Source: a virus
Direction: 5' to 3' (one strand)
DNA length: 35,040 bases
IMG/VR virus record: IMGVR_UViG_3300021091_006432
Span: 1-35,040 of that record
In this document: piece after piece, positions 16,723 through 24,837 of the stretch
Layout of the letters: every line of letters starts with the position of its first letter
How positions within the stretch are numbered: the first letter of the stretch is position 1
Position numbers and translations under genes: made by a program
The notes under the pieces: generated by a model
The model's database searches: none
Told to the model about the DNA's origin: nothing
Seen by the model: only the letters and a program-made list of their open reading frames with translations

Positions 16723-17628
16723 ATGTCTAAACGAATATTAAATCGAGCTAATCAACTATTAACTCCTAAAAAAAATGAAGCATTTTTCTTCAACTATTTG
16801 CCTAAAAAAGATGTTTTATTTTTTGATGATAGTCCTGGTATCGATTTAAATGAAAAAATAAAAAATTCAAATTCTAATCAGTATTTCATCACAGGTTCGA
16901 TGGATACAAAATTGATAGATGGATTTCGTCAAGGCGTCGAAATAACTCAATACTCACATTTTTATGCTGGAAATTCTATAAGAATTCATGCTGGTGAACC
17001 AGGACACGTCATAAGAAAAAATTTATATGGAGTAGACCGGAACTTTTTACGCCAAAACCATTTTCAGGAAACTGAATATTTTAATGCTTTAAAATACATC
17101 AATTATGAGCAAACAATAACTTATCCGTTGGTTACTCATGATAGCGATGAAACAGAAAATTATAACTTTAATGGTGTCATAGAACCGTTAACTATCAGAG
17201 CTGTTGCAGCCTTATATAGCATAGATGTTCCATTCGAGGCTCATTCAATTAAAGGAATGTTAATGGATGGAAATTCAGATATAACGACAGCATCAAGCAA
17301 AATTCTTAATGTTAAATTGAAGGTAGAAAATCATAAAATTCAACCGTGGTTAGATTTAATAGACATGATGGGAACAGCAAAAAAAGTTCCTACTATGGTG
17401 TATTTTAATGATGATAAAACTTACATAAATCCTTTTAATGATTCTTCAAATAAGGTACAATTATCAACAAACTTACCTTCAGATATGCTTGATAAAGCTT
17501 TAAAATTGATAGGGTCTACAGAAAACTATATTTCTGAAAATGAAATTTCTGCAACATGCGGATGGATGTATGATGATGTTACAACAAAAGGGACTGATTC
17601 ATTGGCATTCGGAGGCTTAGGTTACTGA
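16723..17628 (+). CDS. Virion structural protein, unknown family
   Basis: A 301-residue protein, not recognised. It starts at ATG 16723, 21 bases after the preceding stop, without a clear Shine-Dalgarno sequence. The sequence is soluble and mixed alpha/beta, with many Asn, Asp and Tyr residues, and has no membrane segment. Recognisable stretches are FYAGNSIRIHAGEPGHVI and RAVAALYSIDVPFEAHSI. It lies between the giant wedge protein and a nidogen-like virion protein and overlaps the latter by one base, so a baseplate role is likely. T4 has gp8 (334 residues) after gp7, but I cannot show homology. Confidence 0.55.
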   Translation: MSKRILNRANQLLTPKKNEAFFFNYLPKKDVLFFDDSPGIDLNEKIKNSNSNQYFITGSMDTKLIDGFRQGVEITQYSHFYAGNSIRIHAGEPGHVIRKNLYGVDRNFLRQNHFQETEYFNALKYINYEQTITYPLVTHDSDETENYNFNGVIEPLTIRAVAALYSIDVPFEAHSIKGMLMDGNSDITTASSKILNVKLKVENHKIQPWLDLIDMMGTAKKVPTMVYFNDDKTYINPFNDSSNKVQLSTNLPSDMLDKALKLIGSTENYISENEISATCGWMYDDVTTKGTDSLAFGGLGY

Positions 17629-20564
17629 TGCCATCGCCAAAATCTTTACGATCAGCTCCTTCTAGAACTTTCGAAAGTTATATTTTAACGTTATCAATCA
17701 ACAATGATTTAGGATTAACTAGAGTTCCTCAAGAAAAATTTTCACAGGTACCCGGACCTCCTGGAACTAGCGGAAATGATGACGATACAAGCGACCCATT
17801 GAACATCGGGTTTCCTTTTCAAATTGATGGTACAACATATCATAAATTCATGGTTTCAACTAATGGATGGGTATTGCTTGTAGATCCCACAACTCCAGCT
17901 GGAACACCAAATGGTACAATCGTTGCTGATGTAATGGTAAATACATACAGCAATTCAAGAATCAATTCGTTGTTCACAAGAAACCACGCGTTATTTGCTG
18001 TTTGGTATGATGATTTATTAAACACATATTCTTCACCACAAAGTTTGGGATTAACTGCACAACAAATAGAATTATACGAAAAAGGGATAAACCAACCTGA
18101 TAAAAGAGTTAATCCTAGAAAGTATGGAGTTCAATATTTTATTGAAAAAAATTCTTCTCAAGGACAAAGATTAATAATTCGGTGGAATTGTGTATCTGAT
18201 TATTTAATTCCTAATAGCGTTTTAAACTTTGAATTTGTTTTATACGAAAATGGAAAAATTGAATACAGATATGCTCAAAGAAACTCTATAGGGTCTACAA
18301 CTGCAAATGAAGATGCAACGATAGGAATCTTCATGCCTGGAGGTACATGGAGATTTAGAGATTTTTCTTATGAATTGGGGTATGAATCTTCTTTAAGAAA
18401 GAAGTATTCACTCGGAGGTGCGATTTATAATTCTTCATACTCTGATACAGCAGATGGATACACTGTACCTTATGGTGTTGGATTAAAACCTGAAACTCAT
18501 TGGCCTGGGCAAACAAACTCCGGTGCAATTTTTACATTTCAGCCTCCTCTTAATAGAAGAAAAATTTTACCGAAACTAGAATTAAAAGATAAGGATTCTA
18601 AGATATCTTTACCAACAGTTTCTAGAACTGGTGATTCTTCGAGACCAGGAAATGATAGTTCTATATTTGATGATAGAAAATCTATTAATTATGTCACAAG
18701 AAACGACATAAACTATCCAACAACTTTACCAAGATTTTACGCATCAACACTCTTTTCTGAAACAGAAAACCAAAATTTATTTTCTGAAGATATCGTAACA
18801 ACAGGATCAGTAAACAAATTGTTGGTCCAGGATTTTCTTGAAGATAATTCTAAAAACTATATTTCTCCTTTCACGGAAAATAAACTTTTCGAAAATGATC
18901 CAGGATCAGAAGCTGATTCTTTTTTCACTGTCGGATCATCTGTTCGAGACGTAGGAGAAGGATTTACTAGTCCATTAAAATCAAAAACTCAAATTAGATT
19001 ATCTTACAGGGTAGATCACAAGACTACAATGTTTGGAGCATCGTCTAGCATATACTATTTCAATAACAAAACTGGAAGGTGGCAGTATCCTACGTCTTCA
19101 TTTAAAACAGGATTTGACATTGCTGATCATTACCAATATCCTTCAAACTATAAAATGACAGAAGTAGATAGAGGATTTAACGCATTTGGATTTTGCGTAG
19201 CTTCAGGTTCAAACCAAACGCCTGGCACATCAGGAACTGATGTAACGTTTAATCAGTATCTAAATAGGCAATCAGAAATTGAAATGATGATTAAACGTTA
19301 TCCAAAGTCTGTTCAGGTAAATCAAGAATATGATGCTGTAAATGATGAAACAATAACCATACCGATTAATCAACCTTTCTTATTAGAAAAAGCCGTAATA
19401 GAAATACCCATCGAAGCAGGACCAGGGTGGTTTTATGACAGGACGCAGTGTATCATACCAGGAGCTCCAGGACATCCAGCATACTTGAACTCTGGAGATG
19501 GAGCTACGTTCGACATCGGTGGGCCAGGTCTTACATTTGCTCTATACAATCAAATACCTCTAGGAAAAACTAAATATAGAAGAGATCTAATATTAAGTGG
19601 AACTGTAACTCATGATGAAGACAATAGCGCAAAAATTGCGTATTTCCAAATGTTATATGGAAGTTCATATTATGGAGGAACAATAATTTCAACACAAGAT
19701 GTATATCAGGCCTCACCCAGAGGGTTTTTAGCATATGGAACTCCTTCAGGCGTAGTTAAAGGAAATAACTATTTCTTTACCGGAAGCGCAAAATTTAAAT
19801 GCACTGCAGCAATTTCAAATGGGGTTTTAGTAAGAGATTCTGCGTTTATCGATCAAGATCCTTCTTCTTATCCTACGAATAGAATTTCAGCAACGACTAA
19901 AATGTTTAAGTCTCCAACTTTTAAGTTAGATAAGACAGGAAAAATTCAAGACTTCTATAGCACTACATCACCAGCTCTTCCCAGTGAGGAAGGAGAAGGA
20001 TGTAAGCAAACGGTTCTCATAAACGTTAATAACTTTTCAAGATCAGCAATAGGATTTGAACCCTCAGGAAGATCGATGTTAGGAAAAGAATATATCACTT
20101 CGCAATCAAGAAAAAATTCCAATCCTGATGAGTATGACAATCCTTTTTACTTATACAGTGGATCGATTGTAAGTTTAAGTCATGGGTCATCAGGACCTGT
20201 TATCGAAGGAGTTCCTGAAGACGTAGAAGTAATTATTCAAGATTTTGCATACAATTATCGCGTAGTGATAATGACGCATGTTATACAAAAACAAAAAGCA
20301 AATCCTTCGCCATATCTTTTGTTTCCTAATGATAAGTTAGTGTTGTCAATATCGAAATCAAGGCCATTTTTATTATCAACAGAAGCCCCAGATCCTTATA
20401 CCATGAATCAAATTCAACATGATATTAAGCTAACTACTGGGAGCATCAATATAACGTTATACGGAAGTTTGATATCTAATGCAAAAGAATTTCACGACAC
20501 TTTAAATCAACCTCTTTCATCAGATGCAATACATGAAGTTGTAATTGGAGAAACGAAAACATGA
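17628..20564 (+). CDS. Large virion protein with N-terminal nidogen-like domain
   Basis: A 978-residue structural protein. Residues about 55-260 fit the nidogen-like (NIDO) beta-domain pattern: IGFPFQIDGTTYHKFMVSTN followed by GW, then FAVWYDDL, RLIIRWNCVSDY and LNFEFVLYENGKIEYRYAQR. Such domains are known in adhesive extracellular proteins. The remainder is beta-rich, with a segment around 430-500 (TQIRLSYRVDHKTTMFG) and many Ser/Gly turns. It is probably a peripheral baseplate or fibre-anchor protein exposed on the virion. Its ATG shares one base with the upstream TGA, and its last four bases overlap the next gene's start (ATGA). The NIDO call is by pattern. Confidence 0.6.
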   Translation: MPSPKSLRSAPSRTFESYILTLSINNDLGLTRVPQEKFSQVPGPPGTSGNDDDTSDPLNIGFPFQIDGTTYHKFMVSTNGWVLLVDPTTPAGTPNGTIVADVMVNTYSNSRINSLFTRNHALFAVWYDDLLNTYSSPQSLGLTAQQIELYEKGINQPDKRVNPRKYGVQYFIEKNSSQGQRLIIRWNCVSDYLIPNSVLNFEFVLYENGKIEYRYAQRNSIGSTTANEDATIGIFMPGGTWRFRDFSYELGYESSLRKKYSLGGAIYNSSYSDTADGYTVPYGVGLKPETHWPGQTNSGAIFTFQPPLNRRKILPKLELKDKDSKISLPTVSRTGDSSRPGNDSSIFDDRKSINYVTRNDINYPTTLPRFYASTLFSETENQNLFSEDIVTTGSVNKLLVQDFLEDNSKNYISPFTENKLFENDPGSEADSFFTVGSSVRDVGEGFTSPLKSKTQIRLSYRVDHKTTMFGASSSIYYFNNKTGRWQYPTSSFKTGFDIADHYQYPSNYKMTEVDRGFNAFGFCVASGSNQTPGTSGTDVTFNQYLNRQSEIEMMIKRYPKSVQVNQEYDAVNDETITIPINQPFLLEKAVIEIPIEAGPGWFYDRTQCIIPGAPGHPAYLNSGDGATFDIGGPGLTFALYNQIPLGKTKYRRDLILSGTVTHDEDNSAKIAYFQMLYGSSYYGGTIISTQDVYQASPRGFLAYGTPSGVVKGNNYFFTGSAKFKCTAAISNGVLVRDSAFIDQDPSSYPTNRISATTKMFKSPTFKLDKTGKIQDFYSTTSPALPSEEGEGCKQTVLINVNNFSRSAIGFEPSGRSMLGKEYITSQSRKNSNPDEYDNPFYLYSGSIVSLSHGSSGPVIEGVPEDVEVIIQDFAYNYRVVIMTHVIQKQKANPSPYLLFPNDKLVLSISKSRPFLLSTEAPDPYTMNQIQHDIKLTTGSINITLYGSLISNAKEFHDTLNQPLSSDAIHEVVIGETKT

Positions 20565-22000
20565 CCGCTGTTTTAGATCAGTTTGAAGTTGAGTATAAAG
20601 AATCTTATATTTCAGGTTCTTATGACCAAGTTGTCATGGGAAGAATGTTCTATACCATTAATAATCGTGGTCAAAAAAAATATGTTTATGGCGAACGAGG
20701 CGTAGTTTATGGGTCAGTAGAAAGTTCTGACGCTTCAACCCCTGGAACTAAAATTTTTGACTCAAATAGCTCAGTTTCATATAGGCTTCAACCTTATAAA
20801 GAAAAAGCAGGGAATTGTAGAGCTGCAAAACATTCATGTTTTGAAGAAAGAATATATGACACAATTTTACCTAACGTTTTTTCTTGTTTTAAATTAAATG
20901 GTGCTCAACCAACCGTATTGTCAGGAACAGATTCTCAAAATCCTGCATTCATTCCTCCGACGACTTCACCAGCTCCTTCAGCGATAGATGAAAAAAATGC
21001 TTTTTTAATGTTTAATAACCACACAAAAAACACTTCAAACATTAGGTCGAGGTTAAATCCTATTGTTGATACTACATGGACAAGTTCTTTTCCATTTGAA
21101 CCAAAATATTCTTCTGTACAAAGAAGCTTAACGCAAAGTTTTAATAGCGTAAAAGCTGCGTACAGAACAATTTTTTCAAGTTCATTGCCTCTTCCTGCAG
21201 GACCAAATGTCGCATCGATTCCTTCTCAATTAATGCCGACGATGCCAGGAATTATATTTGGAACGATAGGCCCAGAATCAGACTTTATAGGATCATATTC
21301 AAACTCAACATTTTATCCATCTACGTCTATTTATCATAGATGGTTTGCTGACACAAATCTATCAAAAACAAAAATTGTGCGGGGCTTATTAGGGACTAGA
21401 CCTGTCACTGGATCTATGTCATACAATGATAACATCAAGGTATTATTTGGATTTGGAGACGGTGTGACGATTCATTATGATAATCAATTCACTGATTCAG
21501 GAGATCCGACAGGATACCAGCGAAGAGGAGTTAAGAACGCTCCAACATTTAGATCAGTAAAATTTACCGAAATTGATATTATTTTTTTACTTTCGCTCAA
21601 AGGCAACTACCCAACGGGAAGCCTGTGGTGCACATCTCCCATAATAAGAGGATGGAAGTACGGAATACATAATGGATTGCCAGACTACACGCATTCGTAT
21701 TATAGACAAGGAAAGTATGGACAGTTTAGAGACATGCTTGAACAAAGAAAGTATACAACAGTTATTGATGAAAAAAGCAATGCTTTAAACGATGGTGTAG
21801 TTACTGTAAAATTTTTAGATCAAGACGAGAATCTAACACAACCGATAAACACGCAATCGCATAATTTAAGTTTATTTGCAACGTCATCGTTACCATATTT
21901 CGATCTTGAACAAAGAAATCGTCCTACAAATTCATTGCAGGTAAATAATCTTCAGCTTGTTAATCTAAAATTTGATAAAAATAGAAATTTAATGGTTTGA
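20561..22000 (+). CDS. Virion structural protein, unknown family
   Basis: A 479-residue protein coupled by an ATGA overlap to the nidogen-like gene and followed after four bases by another virion protein. It has no membrane segment and is rich in Ser, Thr, Pro and aromatic residues, as in tail structural proteins. Visible stretches include YKESYISGSYDQVVMGRMFY near the start and WCTSPIIRGWKYG near residue 350. A cluster of three Cys (NCRAAKHSCFEERIYD and FSCF, residues about 86-108) is unusual for this block. I do not recognise the family. The position between baseplate and fibre genes points to a fibre-connector or baseplate-rim role. Confidence 0.55.
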   Translation: MTAVLDQFEVEYKESYISGSYDQVVMGRMFYTINNRGQKKYVYGERGVVYGSVESSDASTPGTKIFDSNSSVSYRLQPYKEKAGNCRAAKHSCFEERIYDTILPNVFSCFKLNGAQPTVLSGTDSQNPAFIPPTTSPAPSAIDEKNAFLMFNNHTKNTSNIRSRLNPIVDTTWTSSFPFEPKYSSVQRSLTQSFNSVKAAYRTIFSSSLPLPAGPNVASIPSQLMPTMPGIIFGTIGPESDFIGSYSNSTFYPSTSIYHRWFADTNLSKTKIVRGLLGTRPVTGSMSYNDNIKVLFGFGDGVTIHYDNQFTDSGDPTGYQRRGVKNAPTFRSVKFTEIDIIFLLSLKGNYPTGSLWCTSPIIRGWKYGIHNGLPDYTHSYYRQGKYGQFRDMLEQRKYTTVIDEKSNALNDGVVTVKFLDQDENLTQPINTQSHNLSLFATSSLPYFDLEQRNRPTNSLQVNNLQLVNLKFDKNRNLMV

Positions 22001-22004
22001 TAAA

Positions 22005-22478
22005 ATGACAGATCTAAACGAAAAAAAAGTAGCTGAATCTACGTTTTTAACAGTAAAAGATAGAATAAGCCAAAATGTTGAATTGATCGTATCACCTTCT
22101 AAATTTCAAGTAGGATTATCAAGTTTGCCTGCTGATTTTACTGTGTTTGGAAGAACTTCATTAAGCATAAAAAACTATACGTTTGATAAATCGCATTTAG
22201 TACAAATAGAAAGCTATGTAACCATAGCAACGATAATCACACCGATTGATTCTCTTGTTCCAAGACCTTCATATTTGAGTGTAACCCTACCAGGAGATCC
22301 TCGTGTGGGGCAAATCGTAATAGTTAAAGATTATTCAGGAATTTGTGGATCGATACCAATCAGAATATTTGATGCTTTTGGTGTAAAAATTGATGGAAGC
22401 GATTACCAACAAATTATTACAAACTATGGAAATGTAACATTTTCATGGAATAATGGAACTTGGTTTACAATCAGTTAA
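22005..22478 (+). CDS. Tail/baseplate appendage protein with phage C-terminal beta domain
   Basis: A 157-residue protein whose second half (residues about 91-157) has the layout of a small beta domain common at the ends of phage fibre and structural proteins: LSVTLPGDPRVGQIVIVKDY, then GSIPIRIFDAFGVKIDG and closing FSWNNGTWFTIS. The Gq-x-x-x-vkD-x-x-G, then IDG, then final NG-x-W pattern is what I rely on. The N-terminal half is polar and may attach to the virion. It is the last gene of the plus-strand structural run. Its stop (22476-22478) lies inside the end of a gene on the opposite strand, with 8 bases shared. Confidence 0.6.
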   Translation: MTDLNEKKVAESTFLTVKDRISQNVELIVSPSKFQVGLSSLPADFTVFGRTSLSIKNYTFDKSHLVQIESYVTIATIITPIDSLVPRPSYLSVTLPGDPRVGQIVIVKDYSGICGSIPIRIFDAFGVKIDGSDYQQIITNYGNVTFSWNNGTWFTIS

Positions 22479-22944
22479 TCACATCCTCTTCTAACTCTCT
22501 TATTACATCTTCATGTGTCTTATTGTCTTGAAACAACTCAGAAAAATCGTATTGATCTTCGCAAAAATCCATCAGTTTTACTGACATTTTGTTTTTCTTA
22601 TAAGATTTAAACCGCAAATGTTCTCTTAACATCCATCCAAAATGTACTGAAACTAGTGCATCGTCATTATTTAATGACGATTTAGAAATTTTTATTAACC
22701 TTACATAGTTCATTCTAGTCGTTGCAAAATCATCAGTAACGTTTTGACAACCATTCCATTCTACTTCTATACACTCATTTTGATCCAAGGTTATTATTTC
22801 TATTTCAGAATTAGATTTTAAGTTCTTTATTATGGTTTTGTTTGTTGAAATTGCGGATACTAGATACAACAACTCTGCACTAGAAGCTAAATAAAAAAGT
22901 TTTTTTTTAGCTCCTGGTTCGAGCGTTATCTTACATTTCTTCAT
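22471..22944 (-). CDS. Unknown protein, last gene of the reversed NADAR/PTH2 cassette
   Basis: A 157-residue protein, not recognised. It begins with a basic MKKCKITLEPGAKKKLFYLA segment, has two short hydrophobic beta-like stretches and an acidic C-terminal tail (THEDVIRELEEDVIN). There is no clear membrane span. It is third in a minus-strand trio after the NADAR and PTH2-like genes, 40 bases downstream of the latter. Its stop overlaps the convergent structural gene by 8 bases. A TATAAA-like element lies in the gap in front of it (about 22954-22962) but is too close to the start to be argued as a promoter. No Shine-Dalgarno sequence is obvious. Confidence 0.6.
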   Translation of the reverse strand: MKKCKITLEPGAKKKLFYLASSAELLYLVSAISTNKTIIKNLKSNSEIEIITLDQNECIEVEWNGCQNVTDDFATTRMNYVRLIKISKSSLNNDDALVSVHFGWMLREHLRFKSYKKNKMSVKLMDFCEDQYDFSELFQDNKTHEDVIRELEEDVIN

Positions 22945-22984
22945 TTATGTAATTTTATAATCTATTAATGAAAACAGTTAAAAC

Positions 22985-23362
22985 TTATAAGGATTTTAAT
23001 CCGTAAATAAGCTTGTCTATAACACCAGCTTCATCAGGTCCTAGCGCAATGCAAACTGTTTCTTCTGATTCTTCATCTTTTTTGTTGAAGACTGGATACG
23101 CTTCTATTCCTAAAATTTGTGCGCGAAACATTATATCATTTAATTGTTCCTGGTTTGTTACACCTAAAATGTCTTGAGAGAAAGACCCTGTTAGCCACGC
23201 AACCTCATCATTGGATAAGCTTACAACCAGTTTTCCTCCTCTGTCTGCTTCATTATTTTCTACAATAAACTTTAATGAAGCTTGAGCAACCTTATTTGCA
23301 ACTTGCCGTTTGTTAAGATTTAAATCTTTTCTAACAACTATAGCTTGTTTTAATCCAGTCAT
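22985..23362 (-). CDS. pth2: Divergent PTH2-fold protein (peptidyl-tRNA hydrolase 2 family)
   Basis: A 125-residue protein with the frame of peptidyl-tRNA hydrolase 2, the archaeal/eukaryotic-type enzyme that recycles peptidyl-tRNA. It opens with LKQAIVVRKDLNLNK and ends with VCIALGPDEAGVIDKLIYGL followed by KSL, the two most conserved stretches. The length is exactly typical. However, the first helix reads NKRQVANKVAQAS where the family usually has a GKGK-x-AAQ-x-AHA pattern. The D-A-G-x-T segment before the last strands is replaced by VFNKKDEESEET. Several residues held to be catalytic are thus altered, so it may be inactive, repurposed for binding, or specific for another substrate. ATG 23362 is set by a perfect GGAGGT (23367-23372) four bases upstream, the strongest ribosome-binding site in the cassette. 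It lies 18 bases after the NADAR gene. Confidence 0.75.
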   Translation of the reverse strand: MTGLKQAIVVRKDLNLNKRQVANKVAQASLKFIVENNEADRGGKLVVSLSNDEVAWLTGSFSQDILGVTNQEQLNDIMFRAQILGIEAYPVFNKKDEESEETVCIALGPDEAGVIDKLIYGLKSL

Positions 23363-23380
23363 GTTTACCTCCGCAGAAGA

Positions 23381-23911
23381 CTAAAATTCATAAGAATCTT
23401 CGCAAATAATTTGATTTCTTACCTCCTCTAATATCTTTCCAAGTAAATTTTGACCTGCCCCATTCGTCACCCCCCAAAACTTATCATTCCATCTGTTTTC
23501 GTTAATCAGATTATACTCATTAGTTAATAGAAGCATGTGTCTTAAAAATGGGTTCTTAAATTTTTCGCTTATCAAAAATCTCATTACGTCTATTTTTATT
23601 TCATCCCATCCTTCTCGCAAAACTAAAGATTTTCCCATCTTTTTTGCTTCATAGGGAGTTTTTGCTTTTTTTATCAACTCCCTTGTTTCTAGATTTAAGC
23701 TTTTTGAAGCTTGATACGCATGCTCGACTGTAGGATACAATGATGCTTCAAAAGAAACTGTCGACGGATAGAAATTAGAAAGAAACTCAGAATTATTTTT
23801 TTTATTAAATCCTATGATACTATTTTGATTATTAAAAATATTTCTATGATGGTCAGGATCATCTATATGATCCTTTACAAGCATATTCCAATATTTCCTA
23901 ACCAGATTCAT
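23381..23911 (-). CDS. NADAR-domain protein (YbiA-like), possible ADP-ribosyl hydrolase
   Basis: Predicted NADAR/DUF1768-family protein. Visible hallmarks (numbered from ATG 23911): FLSNFYP at 43-49; YPTVEHAYQASK at 59-70; AKKMGKSLVLREGWDEIK; the M-x-x-F-L...KF helix; and WGVTNGAGQNLLGKILEEVR at 146-165. Known members cleave N-glycosidic bonds of riboflavin intermediates or remove ADP-ribose from guanosine in DNA; the latter reverses DarT1-type modification. The domain is complete, and the length of 176 residues is normal. A GTG at 23920 would add three residues; neither start has a Shine-Dalgarno sequence, and I prefer the ATG. It is the first gene of a minus-strand trio that interrupts the plus-strand virion genes, an accessory position. 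Which substrate it cleaves cannot be told from sequence. Confidence 0.88.
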   Translation of the reverse strand: MNLVRKYWNMLVKDHIDDPDHHRNIFNNQNSIIGFNKKNNSEFLSNFYPSTVSFEASLYPTVEHAYQASKSLNLETRELIKKAKTPYEAKKMGKSLVLREGWDEIKIDVMRFLISEKFKNPFLRHMLLLTNEYNLINENRWNDKFWGVTNGAGQNLLGKILEEVRNQIICEDSYEF

Positions 23912-23921
23912 GGTTAACACT

Positions 23922-23929
23922 TATAAATA
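23922..23929 (+). promoter_or_regulatory. Possible T4-type late promoter (TATAAATA) ahead of the tail-fibre block
   Basis: The 138-base divergent gap between the NADAR gene and the first fibre gene contains an exact TATAAATA at 23922-23929 on the plus strand, the octamer used by T4 gp55 RNA polymerase. A gp55-like factor is encoded in this window. Transcription would start around 23936 and leave a leader of about 110 bases before ATG 24050. Chance matches are expected in DNA this rich in A and T, so the support is positional only. A TATAAT at 24002-24007 is an alternative sigma-70 -10 element without a good -35. Confidence 0.25.
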
Positions 23930-24049
23930 TTCGTTTTTTATTATTACAGGCACAAAATTGGGCAAGTAATGTTTAAAAGTAAATAATTTTACTCTGTAGG
24001 ATATAATTCTGCATAATACGTAATACAATCTCATGGGTTATCTCCCAAA

Positions 24050-24787
24050 ATGGTCGACGATAAAAATAGGTTAAGAAAAACATACTCATTTTTTAGGCAG
24101 CAACCTGTCTATGCATCCGGCGGCGGTGGCGGCGAAGGAGGTACAGGCGGAGGTGATCCGGATGCATCGTACCTTGTTCTATCATTAACATCTTCTTTGT
24201 CCAATGAAAGGCTGTTTAATCCTACGACTGGATTAAAAGCGACGGACGGTGGCGCAAACGGAAATTACACGTTATTTATAAATGATAATGTTGTCGCGAC
24301 GATCAGCGGTTCAACGTTCACGGGGCCGACGAAACACTCATTAGGACTGTCTGGTTCTCTTACAAAGTTAGTAGATGGAACTTCATACCTAATTGCTGGA
24401 GCAAACGTAACAATATCTTCCGCATCAAACGGTCCAGTTACAATATCAGCAACCTCAACAGCAGCGTCTCCTGCTGGAAATGATACAGAAATACAGTTTA
24501 ACAATGCTGGTTCATTCGCCGCATCACAAAACTTAAATTTTAACTCATCAACAAATACAATGTCATTGACAGGGTCTTTTGGGATGAAAGGAAATATCAT
24601 ACCTGATGAAGACACAACATATACACTAGGAACATCTGAAAAAAGATGGGGCCACGTATATACAGGCGATTTACATTTAAGAAATGATCGTGGGGACTGG
24701 ACGATCATAGAAGAAAAAGATTTTTTGTGCGTTGTCAATAACATCACTGGAAAAAAGTATAAAATGATGTTAGAACCGTTAGACTAA
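24050..24787 (+). CDS. Short tail-fibre protein 1 with glycine-rich hinge
   Basis: A 245-residue tail-fibre protein. The N-terminal about 23 residues (MVDDKNRLRKTYSFFRQQPV) are probably the virion-attachment part. They are followed by a glycine hinge at about 25-35 (GGGGGEGGTGGG), then beta-rich fibre sequence. A module at about 94-135 (LSGSLTKLVDGTSYLIAG and ISSASNGPVTIS) and the C-terminal about 60 residues (RWGHVYTGDLHLRNDRGDW and TGKKYKMMLEPLD) recur in the next fibre gene. The shared C-terminus may be a trimerisation or tip domain. The gene follows the divergent gap and starts the plus-strand fibre block; no strong Shine-Dalgarno sequence is seen before ATG 24050. Confidence 0.75.
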   Translation: MVDDKNRLRKTYSFFRQQPVYASGGGGGEGGTGGGDPDASYLVLSLTSSLSNERLFNPTTGLKATDGGANGNYTLFINDNVVATISGSTFTGPTKHSLGLSGSLTKLVDGTSYLIAGANVTISSASNGPVTISATSTAASPAGNDTEIQFNNAGSFAASQNLNFNSSTNTMSLTGSFGMKGNIIPDEDTTYTLGTSEKRWGHVYTGDLHLRNDRGDWTIIEEKDFLCVVNNITGKKYKMMLEPLD

Positions 24788-24796
24788 ATCGTTAAC

Positions 24797-24837
24797 GAAT
24801 ATTTACAACAGTCTACACTCGACAGGAGTAAATATTC
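24797..24837 (+). promoter_or_regulatory. Inverted repeat enclosing the ribosome-binding site of fibre gene 2
   Basis: GAATATTTAC (24797-24806) is perfectly complementary to GTAAATATTC (24828-24837), a 10-bp stem with a 21-base loop. The right arm ends exactly at the base before ATG 24838, and the Shine-Dalgarno AGGAG (24824-24828) lies at the loop edge. If it forms in RNA, the structure would affect initiation of the fibre gene. The stem is weak because it is nearly all A-U, so the effect is uncertain. Confidence 0.4.

Noticed and set aside
24265-24747. 160-residue open frame antisense to fibre gene 1
   Set aside because: The frame is open because of the Ser/Thr/Gly/Ala composition of the fibre gene; no ribosome-binding site or domain, and the sense protein is clearly real.
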